Counted from the stretch's first letter, positions 8,440 through 17,501 are shown. The stretch is 56,251 nt of DNA from Acidimicrobiales bacterium (GCA_024638845.1 JAHEJN010000014.1:1-56251), one strand, 5' to 3'. Notes: a model not told the origin generated them from the letters alone. Program-made: numbers and translations.

Positions 8440-8985
8440 TTAGCGCACTCGTGGCGGTTTGGGGTGATGGACGACCAGGAGGTTCACGCCGAAGTCGGCG
8501 AGGCCGAGGTTGATCCAGAACTCGTGGCCGAGTCGGGCTCGGGCTTGGTTCTCGATGTCGGTGAGGTTGGCCCGATCGTCGATCTCGATCGTGACGTGGG
8601 TGGTCTTGCGACCGATGCGTGCGTCGACGTCGACGATGCCGTCGATGCCGCTCAGCTCGTGTCGAACCGCCCCGATCGCCGCGCGACCCCGGATACTCGT
8701 ATCGCCGTCGTGGGCGCTGTTGACCTCGTGCACGGTGTTGAGTCCCTTCTTCGGAGGAGCCAGTTGAGCCGCGATCATCGCGACTCCGACGACGGCCAGA
8801 GCAGCGCCGACCACGCCGGAGAGCCAGAGCCCCCAGGTGGGGAAGAGAGCCGTGTCGAGCAGATCGCCGAGGTCCCGTCGCCACTCACCGCTGATGATCT
8901 CGGTTGCCTCGAGGATCAGGAAGACGCCGACTGTCGCGATGACGCCGATGCCGACGAGTTGGGTGGCTCGGCGCAGGGCGGTCAT
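8440..8985 (-). CDS. AmaP/DUF6286-like membrane protein, paralogue 2
   Basis: The 181-residue product has two N-terminal membrane helices (about 8-28 and 52-78). A soluble domain follows that is rich in short strands (ISG to VDVDARIGRKTTHVTIEIDD). This matches the AmaP-like alkaline-shock membrane-anchor family, whose members tether Asp23 to the membrane. ATG 8985 overlaps the upstream stop as ATGA; a longer frame to 9048 exists but would overlap the upstream gene heavily. It shares architecture with the gene just upstream, so the pair looks like a tandem duplication that diverged. Confidence 0.7.
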   Translation of the reverse strand: MTALRRATQLVGIGVIATVGVFLILEATEIISGEWRRDLGDLLDTALFPTWGLWLSGVVGAALAVVGVAMIAAQLAPPKKGLNTVHEVNSAHDGDTSIRGRAAIGAVRHELSGIDGIVDVDARIGRKTTHVTIEIDDRANLTDIENQARARLGHEFWINLGLADFGVNLLVVHHPKPPRVR

Positions 8986-9533
8986 CGGACCCGCCGCCTC
9001 GCGGTCATCCGTCGGGGAATCGAGCTGACGATTCGACCCGACCGGCACGGCAACGAACGAGCCTCAGTGATTTCGTCGACGCCGTCGCGGAGCTCCTTGA
9101 CCGACCCCATCACCGTCGGGTCGGGCGTGATGATGTTCAGGTCGACGCGGCCGTTTCGCCGGACGCGTACGTCCACGTCGTTGCGTCGATCGATGTGTTC
9201 GAGCTGCCGCTCGAAGGCGTCTTCGAGGGTGGCGCGGTCCAGCTTGGTCCAGCCGTGCCGGCGACGGGTCGTGATGACCCGACGGTCGGGCCCGACCGAC
9301 CGAAGCGCGGCCACCAGCAGCACCAACGCGATGATCACCAGGGCCCCGCCGACGAGCACTGCGGCCCCCGGGCTCGGTCGAGTCTCTATCCAGTCGACCA
9401 TGTCGCCTAGGCGACCTCGGCTGATCAACGGATCGGTTTCGAAGCTGAGCAGGAGCAACTGGGTGGCCGCCACCAGAATGAGGGCGGCCACCCCGATACC
9501 AACGACCCGCAAGGCGGTTCGACGAAGCAGCAC
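8982..9533 (-). CDS. AmaP/DUF6286-like membrane protein, paralogue 1
   Basis: The 183-residue protein has two membrane helices (GIGVAALILVAATQLLLL and AAVLVGGALVIIALVLLVAAL). A cytoplasmic-type domain follows with VDVRVRRNGRVDLNI, comparable with the next gene. The GTG at 9533 is 32 bases after the asp23 stop; no convincing Shine-Dalgarno is present, so the start is uncertain. Family knowledge (AmaP anchors Asp23) and adjacency suggest it holds the Asp23 protein at the membrane. The C-terminus is basic (RRMTARRRVR), which could contact lipid or nucleic acid. Confidence 0.65.
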   Translation of the reverse strand: MLLRRTALRVVGIGVAALILVAATQLLLLSFETDPLISRGRLGDMVDWIETRPSPGAAVLVGGALVIIALVLLVAALRSVGPDRRVITTRRRHGWTKLDRATLEDAFERQLEHIDRRNDVDVRVRRNGRVDLNIITPDPTVMGSVKELRDGVDEITEARSLPCRSGRIVSSIPRRMTARRRVR

Positions 9534-9565
9534 GTGACGACGCGGTCCGGTTTCGGTTCGGGCCG

Positions 9566-10000
9566 CTACTCGACGCGGCTCTGGGTCTTGTCCTCTTCGA
9601 ATTGGAGGTCGTCGACCTCGATGTTGACCTCTTTGACGATGAGGCCGGTGTCGGTCTCGATTCGGGTGATGACGTTCTCGCGAACCTCTTGGGCCAACGA
9701 GGGGATCGGATAGCCGTAGCGGACGAGAATCACTATGTCGATGGCCGCTTCCTTCTTGCCGACCTCGACGTTCACACCCTGGGTGAGCGATTCCTGTCCC
9801 GGCTTCACGCGCCCGAGAAGGCGACGGAAGGTCGCGCCCATACCGGCGACGCCTTCGATCTCGCGGGCGGCGTGGCCGGCGAGCTTGGCGACGACCTCAT
9901 CGGAGATCGTGGTGATGCCGCGCTCGGTCAAAAGCGTCAGACCGGTCTCGGTTCCCTGGGTTTTCGCCGTCACGTCGACGACGTCGGTGTTGGTTGCCAT
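9566..10000 (-). CDS. Asp23/Gls24 family envelope stress protein
   Basis: The 144-residue sequence carries the Asp23 pattern: GITTISDEVVAKLAGHAA near the start, EIEGVAGMGA, the strand VNVEVGKKEAAIDIVILVRYG, then PIPSLAQEVRENVITRIE and VKEVNIEVDDLQF. Asp23 proteins are abundant cytoplasmic proteins attached to the membrane through AmaP and support cell-envelope homeostasis. AGGAGG eight bases before the ATG is a strong ribosome binding site. It precedes two AmaP-like genes and follows the sigma factor pair, from which it is separated by about 100 bases. Confidence 0.9.
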   Translation of the reverse strand: MATNTDVVDVTAKTQGTETGLTLLTERGITTISDEVVAKLAGHAAREIEGVAGMGATFRRLLGRVKPGQESLTQGVNVEVGKKEAAIDIVILVRYGYPIPSLAQEVRENVITRIETDTGLIVKEVNIEVDDLQFEEDKTQSRVE

Positions 10001-10101
10001 GTGAGTTCCTCCTGAGGAGCAGTGGTGAATGCTTCAGTGGGGTAACGCACGGGGAAGAGCCCGGTCGCGCCCGTCGGAGGAGAATCTCGGAAGAAGCTGG
10101 G

Positions 10102-10440
10102 TCAGGAGTCGTCCGAGTCAGGCCGAGAGCCATCGAGGTTCTCGTCGGTGACCAGCATGGCCTGGCCCACATGGAAGCCCAGACCCAGCAGGTCGGCCAT
10201 GAGCGACACTGTTCCGTAGTTGTCGATCCGAGTCCGCACTCCTTGGGCGACCCGGTCGGTGAAATCCGGTTGCGGCGTGACCAGGCGATCTATCGCTTCG
10301 GTGTGAACCCTCTCGAGTGCCGTCATGGCTTCGAGTCGTTCTGCCACCGACGGATCGGTCTCGATGGCGTCTCCCACGCGGGCGGGCCGACCGGTGTCGA
10401 GCCACCGACGCAACGAGCGGTCGGTGACCTTGCGTCTCAT
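10102..10440 (-). CDS. Small soluble protein coupled to ECF sigma factor (possible anti-sigma factor)
   Basis: The 112-residue protein is soluble-looking, charged and mostly helical (RRKVTDRSLRRWLDTG, then ERLEAMTALERVHTEAIDRL), with an acidic end. It has no membrane helix and no His/Cys zinc motif typical of classical anti-sigma factors. ATG 10440 overlaps the sigma factor stop (ATGA) and has GGGAGG just upstream, so the two are translationally coupled. The position is that of an anti-sigma factor, but sequence alone does not establish the role. Confidence 0.65.
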   Translation of the reverse strand: MRRKVTDRSLRRWLDTGRPARVGDAIETDPSVAERLEAMTALERVHTEAIDRLVTPQPDFTDRVAQGVRTRIDNYGTVSLMADLLGLGFHVGQAMLVTDENLDGSRPDSDDS

Positions 10441-11087
10441 TGCGCCTCCCATGCTTCGAGCTCCTTCTTCAGGGCGTGCCGGGATCGGTAGAGCTTGGCC
10501 TTGACCGCCGACGGCGTGAGCTCCGTGATCTCGGCGATCTCCGCGTACGAGAGGTTCTCGCTCTCCCGCAGCACGATCAGGAGACGAGACGGCTCGTCGA
10601 GATGCGACAGTGCCGCTCGAACCGCATCGACCCGCTCCCGGCCCTCGACAACGCGTTCGACATCAGGAGCATCCGACGCCACCTCGCCCCACTCGTCGCG
10701 GGCAAAGGAGCGATTCTCCTTGCGCATCACCGAGATCGCACGATTCCGTGTGACCCGCCGAAGCCAGCGCACCGGGACGTCGTCGTCCCAGCTCGGCATC
10801 GACGTCCACGCCTGGAACAGAGCATCCTGGACCACGTCTTCGGCCAGGCCGTTGTCGTGGGTGACGGCATAGGCAACGCGGTAGAGCAACGGGCCCAGGT
10901 CGTCGGCCAACTCGCGGATCTGATCATCCGACGCGGCCCGCTCACCACGACCATTCGCATCAGCGCCCGGCCCGACCGGCAGTCCCGTCAACGACAACAG
11001 ACCCACCGTGACCGCCAGCGCAACCATCAGGACGATCACGACGTCGTCCGGACGGGGAGAATCGAGCCGACACACGGCATGCGGCAC
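10437..11087 (-). CDS. ECF (sigma-70 family) RNA polymerase sigma factor
   Basis: The product has region 2 (LYRVAYAVTHDNGLAEDVVQ, then ALFQAWTSMP and WLRRVTRNRAISVMR) and region 4 (LSYAEIAEITELTPSAVKAK), as in ECF sigma factors. Upstream of region 2 the frame encodes an unusual hydrophobic stretch (VVIVLMVALAVTVGLLSLTG). The start is uncertain: GTG, ATG and TTG codons occur in or before this stretch and none has a strong Shine-Dalgarno. It is head gene of the envelope-stress locus and overlaps the small coupled gene at 10440. Likely it directs transcription of the Asp23 genes; this is inferred from adjacency. Confidence 0.85.
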   Translation of the reverse strand: MPHAVCRLDSPRPDDVVIVLMVALAVTVGLLSLTGLPVGPGADANGRGERAASDDQIRELADDLGPLLYRVAYAVTHDNGLAEDVVQDALFQAWTSMPSWDDDVPVRWLRRVTRNRAISVMRKENRSFARDEWGEVASDAPDVERVVEGRERVDAVRAALSHLDEPSRLLIVLRESENLSYAEIAEITELTPSAVKAKLYRSRHALKKELEAWEAQ

Positions 11088-11200
11088 TGCACATCGACCA
11101 GTAGACCCCTGAACCGGTGCCGATGGAAGGATCGTCTCACGCGTTCACTGACGCATGACAGCCGTGCGGGTCGCGCCCGTGACCGGTCGATACTGTTGAC

Positions 11201-12226
11201 ATGGACCCAGACGAGACGACTCTCGAGCAGCTGCTCCGCGCAATCCGGCGCGCCGCCGCCGCGCCGTTGCTCGCCTGGGCCCGGCCACCCCAGCGCCTCA
11301 GCGGAGGCTTCTGGGCCCAGATGTGGCGCATCCGTCTCTCCGACACCAGCGAAGGGCTCGAGGGCGAGCTCGTCGCGCGAGTCATGCCCAACGCCGAGGT
11401 CGCCGCCCGCGAGACCGCCGTTCAGGCCCATCTCGCCGATCACGGCTACCCGACTCCCCACGTTCGCCTCGCCGCTGGACCCGGGCCCGACCTCGACCGG
11501 GCGTGGATGCTGATGGACCTCGCCCCTGGCAAACCCCTCCTTGCCGGCCTGTCGGGGCTCTCGGCCCTGATCCGGCTCCCGCGACTCGCCCGCAGCCTCC
11601 CCGACCGGCTCGCCCGGCACGCCGCCACCCTCCACCGCATCGACCCCGGCCCGCTCCGCGACCAGGACCTGAGCGCCACGGCCCGCCTCCGAAGACTGCA
11701 CGATCAGGCAACTGGAATCGGCCGGGACGATCTCGCGGCGAGCGCCGAATGGCTCGAGGCCAACCGACCCGACTTCGGCGGTTCGGTGATCTGCCACGGC
11801 GACCTCCACCCCTTCAACATCCTCACCGACCCGGGCGGCGACACCGTCCTCGACTGGTCGGCCACCCAGATCACCGATCCGGCCTACGACGTCGCCTTCA
11901 CCCGGCTCCTGCTCGGCCATCCCCCACTTGGCGCACCGCGCCCACTCGAACCAGTCATTGCGTTCGCCGGAAGAGCGCTCGCCGCCCGGTTCACGCGCAC
12001 CTACGACGACCTCGCACCCAGACCGGTCGACGAGGAGAGGCTGGATTGGTTCACCGAGCTCCATGCGCTCCGCATGCTCACCGAGGTTGCGGTGTGGTAC
12101 GCGCAAGACGAGGTCGACCTCCACCGCGGCCATCCGTTCCTCACCCTTCAGAAGCCACTCACGGCTCTCCTGCATCACCCGGGCTCGGGCGGCGCCCGAA
12201 CAGGCCGCGAGCCTTCAGGGTCATGA
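11201..12226 (+). CDS. Aminoglycoside phosphotransferase (APH)-family kinase
   Basis: The 341-residue protein has the APH fold signature. The catalytic loop is VICHGDLHPFN at about residues 196-206, followed by VLDWS, the metal-binding Asp. A nucleotide-binding lobe precedes it (SGGFWAQMWRIRL; ELVARVM). Members phosphorylate aminoglycosides, choline, homoserine or other alcohols; the substrate cannot be assigned. ATG 11201 lies within a short, A/T-containing leader (GATACTGTTGAC) that could be a -10 element of a near-leaderless transcript. The 3' end overlaps the convergent MaoC gene by 68 bases. Confidence 0.85.
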   Translation: MDPDETTLEQLLRAIRRAAAAPLLAWARPPQRLSGGFWAQMWRIRLSDTSEGLEGELVARVMPNAEVAARETAVQAHLADHGYPTPHVRLAAGPGPDLDRAWMLMDLAPGKPLLAGLSGLSALIRLPRLARSLPDRLARHAATLHRIDPGPLRDQDLSATARLRRLHDQATGIGRDDLAASAEWLEANRPDFGGSVICHGDLHPFNILTDPGGDTVLDWSATQITDPAYDVAFTRLLLGHPPLGAPRPLEPVIAFAGRALAARFTRTYDDLAPRPVDEERLDWFTELHALRMLTEVAVWYAQDEVDLHRGHPFLTLQKPLTALLHHPGSGGARTGREPSGS

Positions 12227-12629
12227 CGACCACTCCGTCCTGATTGGTCATCGTCGATTCGGTGAACACGGTGCCGCGGGTGGGGTCACGCTCCGATGGC
12301 CTGGCATCGACGACGGTGGTGATCCCGGTGAGCGTGTCACCCGGTCGAACGGGGGCCCGCCATCGCAGCTCGTCGATGCCCGGCGATCCTCGACCGTCGG
12401 TGTCGGGCAGGATGACATCGGCGTACATGCGCATCCACAGCGAACCGGTGTGCCAACCGCTGGCGATCAGGCCACCGAATGACGACGCAGCAGCGGCGAC
12501 CTCGTCGGTGTGGAACGGTTGAGGATCGAACTGGGTGGCGAATTCGATGATGGCCTCCCGGGTGACGGTGACCGATCCGAGCTCGAACACCCGGCCCGGC
12601 GTGAAGTCCTCGAAGTAGACCGACGGCAT
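12159..12629 (-). CDS. MaoC-like acyl-CoA dehydratase
   Basis: This is a 156-residue hot-dog-fold protein. It begins with YFEDFTPGRVFELG and has the hydratase motif region FDPQPFHTDEVAAAASSFGG, with the Asp and His expected for enoyl-CoA hydratase-like activity. The pattern GLIASGWHTGSLWMRM follows, then WRAPVRPGDTL. Known members hydrate enoyl-CoA thioesters, so a role in fatty or other acyl-CoA metabolism is likely. Its end runs 68 bases into the convergent APH-family gene; both reading frames appear genuine. Length is normal for the family. Confidence 0.85.
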   Translation of the reverse strand: MPSVYFEDFTPGRVFELGSVTVTREAIIEFATQFDPQPFHTDEVAAAASSFGGLIASGWHTGSLWMRMYADVILPDTDGRGSPGIDELRWRAPVRPGDTLTGITTVVDARPSERDPTRGTVFTESTMTNQDGVVVMTLKARGLFGRRPSPGDAGEP

Positions 12630-12730
12630 CGATCAGGTCTACCAAGGTCGTCCGCCTCTGGCGAGGATCTGACCACGCTTGCTCGTCCAGACCACTTCGA
12701 CGCGGCACTGCGAGTCCGCGTCGGACTCGG

Positions 12731-13495
12731 TCAGAACTTCCCGGAGTTGACCCAGCTGTCTCTGGCAGTGATCTCCTCGACGACGTCCCAATGTTCGACG
12801 ATCTTGCCGTGCTCGACGCGGAACAGGTCGATGACTGCGTGACGCTTGGCGTCGAGCTCGCTCTCGGCGAGGACGGCGACGAAGTTCCCGGAGCCGACCA
12901 ACTTGTGCACCTCGATGTAGCGCATCGCCGATCCGGTCGCGAAGGCCCGGAGCGAGGCGATGCCGTCTGCGATCTCGGGATTGTGTTGCGCGATGTCGTC
13001 GATCACGAAGTCGGACAGGCGGTCGAAGTCACCGGCAACGAGGACCTCGTCGACGAATCGGGTGACCAACTGCTTGTTGGCCTCGGTGTCGTCGAGATCG
13101 GTGGGTTCGGTGGGCCCGTCGATCTGACTGCGACTGCCGGTGGCAGTGTCGCGAAGCTCGTCGATGATGTCCCAGTGCTCGATGAGGTTGCCGTGGTCGT
13201 CGGTGTCGAAGATGTCGGCCGTGACGTACCGGTACCGACCGTCGTTGAGGGTCTGCACGACGTGGAGGAACACATGGCGGCCGTCCTCGAACGCCCGGAT
13301 GATCTCGACGTCGCGTACCGGGTTGCGCTCGGTGAAGTCGGCGAAGAACTCGATGAAGCCCTCCTTGCCGTCGCGGACCGGTGTGGAGTGCTGGGTGTAC
13401 CGATCTCCGGCGTAGGCGTTGATGGCTTCGACGTAGTTGCCGTCGCGGATTGCCTCCAGGTAGAGGGAGGTGGCGTTGTCGAGTCGTCGTCCCAT
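12731..13495 (-). CDS. Two-domain SnoaL-like (NTF2-fold) protein
   Basis: The 254-residue protein contains two successive SnoaL/NTF2-like domains, about residues 1-115 and 135-254. Each shows the pattern YxQHxP or AQHNP, a G-F-FxxF or G-SLRAF segment, and a closing strand with IEHWDIIDE or VEHWDVVEE. Such folds act as small-molecule isomerases, cyclases or ligand binders; the duplicated repeat may form one intramolecular dimer. ATG 13495 is chosen because GGAG lies eight bases upstream; another ATG two codons earlier is too close to it. No partner gene is evident. Confidence 0.8.
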   Translation of the reverse strand: MGRRLDNATSLYLEAIRDGNYVEAINAYAGDRYTQHSTPVRDGKEGFIEFFADFTERNPVRDVEIIRAFEDGRHVFLHVVQTLNDGRYRYVTADIFDTDDHGNLIEHWDIIDELRDTATGSRSQIDGPTEPTDLDDTEANKQLVTRFVDEVLVAGDFDRLSDFVIDDIAQHNPEIADGIASLRAFATGSAMRYIEVHKLVGSGNFVAVLAESELDAKRHAVIDLFRVEHGKIVEHWDVVEEITARDSWVNSGKF

Positions 13496-13730
13496 GAACA
13501 TCGCTCCGTGAAGTGGAGTGGCGCATGCCTCGCGCCTTTCACACGGATGGTACGACTCGAACAACACGGGCTCCCCGACCGTCGTCGACGCTCTGGCCAC
13601 CGACCTCGGGCAGCGGTGACCTTCTGCTCTGGGCCCAAGGGGATCTCGTTGACACCCTGGAGCCATGTTCTCCGACGGCGTCGAAGCCGGCCATCACCCG
13701 GCTGAGCGTTCGGGCAGTCCTCGGCCGCGG

Positions 13731-14705
13731 ATGAAGCTCGGTCTGGCCGGCGACACGATGCTCGGCCGGACGGTTGCCGAGCACCTGGCCCGTGACGGGC
13801 CCGGCTCACTCTTCGCGGACGAAGTGGTGGCCGTGGCCCACGAGGCCGATCTGTTCGTCGCCAACCTGGAGTGCGCCGTCTCCGAACGTGGTGAGCGGTG
13901 GGCCGACCCATCCAAGCCGTTCTTCTTCCGGGCGCCGCCGATGGCGGTCGAGGTCCTCATCCTGCTCGGCGTCGACTGTGTGACGCTGGCCAACAACCAC
14001 GCGCTCGACTACGACGTCCCCGCGCTGCTGGACACGATCGACCTGGTCGCCGAGGCGGGCATCGCCGTCGTCGGTGCGGGCCGCGACCGGGCCACCGCAC
14101 GAAGCCCGGCGGTGCTCGAGCACGACGGGCTCCACATGGGGGTGGTCGGTGTGACCGACCACCCCGAATCATTCGCCGCAGGGGAACATCACCCCGGCGT
14201 GGCCTTCGCCGACCTCCGGACCGGTACTCCGCCATGGCTCATCGACACGGTGCAGGCGCTCGACACCGAAATCGTCCTGGTCACCCCTCACTGGGGGCCC
14301 AACATGGTGCCGGCGCCACTCCCCCACGTCCGCTCGGCGGCGGCTGCGCTCCGCAACGCCGGTGCCACGCTGGTGGCCGGACACTCGGCCCACGTGTTCC
14401 ACGGCGTCGGCGACGCCGTGCTGTTCGATCTCGGCGACTTCATAGACGACTACATCCGCCACCCGATCCTGCACAACGAGCTCGGCTTGTTCTTCCTGGT
14501 GACCTTCGAGGGAAGCCAGCCCGTCGAAGTCGAAGCCGTGCCACTCGCGCTCGACTACTGCCACACCCGCCTGGCCGACGACGACGAGGCCGCGTGGATC
14601 GCCGATCGGTTCACGACCGCGTGCGCTGCGCTGGGCACCACCGTCGAGACGCGCGACGATCGTCTGGTGGTGCACTTCGACCCACCGACCGACGACGGCG
14701 CGTGA
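13731..14705 (+). CDS. CapA-family (poly-gamma-glutamate synthesis type) metallophosphatase-like protein
   Basis: The 324-residue protein begins with KLGLAGDTMLGR. It then shows NLECAVSERG, the NNHALDYDVPAL motif, VVGAGR, VTPHWGPN and GHSAHVFHGV, the ordered signature of CapA/PgsA-like proteins of the calcineurin-like phosphoesterase fold. CapA takes part in poly-gamma-glutamate export, but cytoplasmic homologues such as this one, without a signal or anchor, are widespread and unassigned. ATG 13731 fits the family start; an in-frame ATG at 13665 would add 22 unlike residues. Its stop overlaps the archease start (GTGA). Confidence 0.85.
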   Translation: MKLGLAGDTMLGRTVAEHLARDGPGSLFADEVVAVAHEADLFVANLECAVSERGERWADPSKPFFFRAPPMAVEVLILLGVDCVTLANNHALDYDVPALLDTIDLVAEAGIAVVGAGRDRATARSPAVLEHDGLHMGVVGVTDHPESFAAGEHHPGVAFADLRTGTPPWLIDTVQALDTEIVLVTPHWGPNMVPAPLPHVRSAAAALRNAGATLVAGHSAHVFHGVGDAVLFDLGDFIDDYIRHPILHNELGLFFLVTFEGSQPVEVEAVPLALDYCHTRLADDDEAAWIADRFTTACAALGTTVETRDDRLVVHFDPPTDDGA

Positions 14706-15124
14706 GCAATCGCGGCCACCGCAGTGTCGCCCACACCGCCGATGTGATCATCGAGGCATGGGGGCCCGACCTGGCCGCGTGCTGCGAAGAGGCCGTGGCC
14801 GCGCTGGTCGACACCTACCTCGACGCCGTCGTCCCTCACGCTGCGGTCGAGCGGCGCGCCGTCGTGGTCGGCCCCGGATCGCCCGAAGCGCTTCTCGTCG
14901 ACCTGCTCGACGAGATCATCTTCGTGCTCGACACCTCGCCGCGGGCACCGGTCGGCGCCGACGTCCGCCTGGTGGGAGACGACGAGCTCGCCGTCGACGT
15001 GGCCCTCGCCGACGTGGCATCGGTCGAACCGACCGGGTCGGTTCCCAAGGCGATCTCGCGATCGGGCCTGCTCGTGGAACACGACGCCGCCGGCTTTCGC
15101 TGTTCGGTGTTGGTCGACGTGTGA
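14702..15124 (+). CDS. Archease (RtcB cofactor)
   Basis: The 140-residue sequence matches archease: HTADVIIEAWGPDLAACCEE near the N-terminus, EALLVDLLDEIIFVLDT in the middle, and a final KAISRSGLLVEHDAAGF segment. Archease promotes guanylylation and multiple turnover of the RNA ligase RtcB. The gene converges on rtcB, only six bases separating the two stops, which supports the pairing. GTG 14702 overlaps the capA stop as GTGA. Conserved Asp and Glu residues near the start and the C-terminus are expected to bind a divalent metal. Confidence 0.85.
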   Translation: MSNRGHRSVAHTADVIIEAWGPDLAACCEEAVAALVDTYLDAVVPHAAVERRAVVVGPGSPEALLVDLLDEIIFVLDTSPRAPVGADVRLVGDDELAVDVALADVASVEPTGSVPKAISRSGLLVEHDAAGFRCSVLVDV

Positions 15125-15130
15125 CCGGAG

Positions 15131-16582
15131 TCAGCCCTTGACCACGCCCAGCGGCACCAGTCGAGCGACCCGACGGGCCAGGCCCGCTCGTTCGACGGTC
15201 TCGACCACCGCGTCGACGTCCTTGTAGGCGTACGGCGCCTCTTCGGTCAGGCCGTGGCGGGTCGCCGAGCGCACCTCGATGCCCATGGCCCGGAGCTCCT
15301 TGCGCAGTTCGGCCGCCGACGTCATCTTCCGCGCCTTGGTGCGGCTCATCGTGCGACCCGCGCCGTGGCAGGCCGAATGGAAGGCTTCGCCTCCGGGCTC
15401 GCCGACCAACACGTACGAGGCCGTTCCCATCGAACCCGGGACCAACACCGGTTGCCCGACCGCGGCGAGATCGGCGGGCAGATCAGCATGCCCGGGCGGG
15501 AGCGCCCGGGTCGCGCCCTTGCGGTGCACGCACAGTGTGCGCCGACGCCCATCGATCTCGTGCTCTTCGAGCTTGGCCAGGTTGTGCGACACGTCGTAGA
15601 GCAGGTCGAGGCCGGGAGCGCCCGGCAACCTTGCGGCGAACGCAGCCCGCGCTGCCTGCGACAGCAGCTGGCGGTTGGCCCGGCCGTAGTTGGCCGCCGC
15701 GGCCATCGCCGCCATGTACGCCGTGCCTTCGGGTGAGTGCACGGGGACGCACGCGAGCTGCCGATCGGGCACCTCGATGCCATAGCGGCCCATGGCACCC
15801 TCCATCTGGCGCACCTGGTCGGTGCAGATCTGGTGGCCGAGCCCACGAGAACCGGAGTGGATCATCACGCACACCTGGCCCACGCGCAGGCCGAACGCCT
15901 GGGCCACCGACGGATCGAGGATGCGGTCGACAACCTGCACTTCCAGGAAGTGGTTGCCCGAGCCGAGACTGCCGACCTGGTGGAGGCCACGAGACCGTGC
16001 CCGCTCACTCACCACATTCGGATCGGCCCCGGCGAGCACGCCACCGTCCTCGCACCGCTCGAGATCGCGAGCCACACCATGGCCCTGTTCGACCGCATAC
16101 ACCGCGCCGCCGGTGAGCACCAGCCCGAGTCGGCGATCGGACAGCTCCCACATCGCCCCCGGCCCCATTCCCTTCGGCACCGAGCGGCTGAGCTCGTCCA
16201 TCAGCGCCGCCAGGTGCGTTGTCACGTCGCCGCTGGTGGCATTCGAGGTCAGCAGCCGCACGCCGCAGGAGATGTCGAACCCGACGCCACCGGGCGACAC
16301 CACGCCACCGGCGTCGACATCGGTGGCCGCCACTCCACCGATGGGGAAGCCGTAGCCCCAGTGCACGTCGGGCATCGCATACGACGCACCGACGATGCCC
16401 GGCAATGTTGCGACATCGGCCACCTGTTGGAGCGTCCGATCGCCGGCGACATCGGGCAACAGCTCGGCCGACGCGAACACGATGCCGGGCACGCGCATCG
16501 CACCCGTACGCTCGATGCGCCACCGCCACGGCGACTCCTCGATGAGCCCGATGCGGCTCGCTGCGCCTTTGTGGGCACCCAT
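15131..16582 (-). CDS. rtcB: RNA-splicing ligase RtcB
   Basis: The 483-residue protein is clearly RtcB. Visible elements are [17 protein letters not shown], the metal-binding Cys in [30 protein letters not shown], the [10 protein letters not shown] region and the guanylylated His in ACHGAGR. It joins RNA 2',3'-cyclic phosphate or 3'-phosphate to 5'-OH ends using GTP. ATG 16582 is preceded by AAGGGGG and corresponds to the usual family start; a frame to 16690 adds unlike sequence. Its convergent neighbour encodes archease, its known activator. Physiological RNA targets in such bacteria are unclear. Confidence 0.93.
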   Translation of the reverse strand: MGAHKGAASRIGLIEESPWRWRIERTGAMRVPGIVFASAELLPDVAGDRTLQQVADVATLPGIVGASYAMPDVHWGYGFPIGGVAATDVDAGGVVSPGGVGFDISCGVRLLTSNATSGDVTTHLAALMDELSRSVPKGMGPGAMWELSDRRLGLVLTGGAVYAVEQGHGVARDLERCEDGGVLAGADPNVVSERARSRGLHQVGSLGSGNHFLEVQVVDRILDPSVAQAFGLRVGQVCVMIHSGSRGLGHQICTDQVRQMEGAMGRYGIEVPDRQLACVPVHSPEGTAYMAAMAAAANYGRANRQLLSQAARAAFAARLPGAPGLDLLYDVSHNLAKLEEHEIDGRRRTLCVHRKGATRALPPGHADLPADLAAVGQPVLVPGSMGTASYVLVGEPGGEAFHSACHGAGRTMSRTKARKMTSAAELRKELRAMGIEVRSATRHGLTEEAPYAYKDVDAVVETVERAGLARRVARLVPLGVVKG

Positions 16583-16665
16583 GCCGCCCCCTTCTGCGGT
16601 TCTCCAGCCTGCTCGCAAGGTACCCGCCGCGGTCAGACGGTCGTAGAGGCCAAGGACCTCGCCGA

Positions 16666-17484
16666 TCACCTCGGTCGGGCGGTAACCCATCCGAGGTCGG
16701 ACGAGATTCGCACTCCGGTGCGTGGATCGTGCAGCGGGGTGACGAACTCGCGCAGGGCTCCACAGAACGTGTCATAGCCGACTGCCTCGATGGCGGGGAT
16801 CGCAGGCCCGGCTGCCGCGAGCGAGCGGATGGCCGTTTCGATGTCGGGCCACTCGTTCGTCACTTCGACGGTTCCCCGCGCTTGGACCTCGAATCGGGTC
16901 CGCCCGAGCATGGCTTCGACGACGTCGCCGGTCTCGCCCAGTTCCATCGTCGCCGACTGGTGACTCACCGGCGACAGCTCGATGATCTTCATGAAGTACG
17001 GCAGCAGCCCCATGCGGTCGAACGAACCCCAGAACGTCATCCCCAGCTGTCCGTCGGTAGTGAGCACCCGGCGGGCCTCGGTGAGCGCGTCGTCGCATCC
17101 GTTCCAGATCCCATTGAAGCTCGTCACCACGTCGAAGCGACCGTCTTCGAACGGCAGGGCGAACATGTCGCCGACCCGGAAGTCGCCCTCCGGGGTGCGG
17201 GCCCGCGCGATGTCGATCAGGGTGGTCGACGCATCGAGCCCGCTGACCGAGGCCCCACGGCGGGCTGCGACGTTTGCGGCCAACCCCGAGCCACAGGCGA
17301 CATCCAAGCAGGACGTTCCCTGGCCCACACCCAGCTGATCGAACAGCAGGTGGTTCGCCGGCAGGGCATAGGGCTCGAACTGGTAGGCCCACTCCTTGGC
17401 CCGCGCTCCCCAGCCGCGTCCCGCTTCCATCCAAGCGCTGCGCCGCGCCTCACCGGTCGATGTGGCCAGAGTGCTGACGATCAT
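16666..17484 (-). CDS. Class I SAM-dependent methyltransferase
   Basis: The 272-residue protein has a class I methyltransferase core. Motif I is [18 protein letters not shown], followed by GLDAS (acidic end of beta 2), [16 protein letters not shown] and the [15 protein letters not shown] segment. It resembles UbiE/arsenite-type small-molecule methyltransferases; the substrate is not known. ATG 17484 has AAAGGGGGG upstream. It is divergent from a TetR repressor, and a TTGACA/TACTGT promoter with an operator in its spacer lies between them, so the enzyme is probably the repressor's main target. Confidence 0.85.
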   Translation of the reverse strand: MIVSTLATSTGEARRSAWMEAGRGWGARAKEWAYQFEPYALPANHLLFDQLGVGQGTSCLDVACGSGLAANVAARRGASVSGLDASTTLIDIARARTPEGDFRVGDMFALPFEDGRFDVVTSFNGIWNGCDDALTEARRVLTTDGQLGMTFWGSFDRMGLLPYFMKIIELSPVSHQSATMELGETGDVVEAMLGRTRFEVQARGTVEVTNEWPDIETAIRSLAAAGPAIPAIEAVGYDTFCGALREFVTPLHDPRTGVRISSDLGWVTARPR

Positions 17485-17501
17485 CGGATCCCCCCTTTAG
17501 A

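Noticed and set aside
12995-13911. Alternative minus-strand frame across the SnoaL-like gene
   Set aside because: It lacks domain signals; the SnoaL-like frame shows two clear repeats and a well-placed ribosome binding site.
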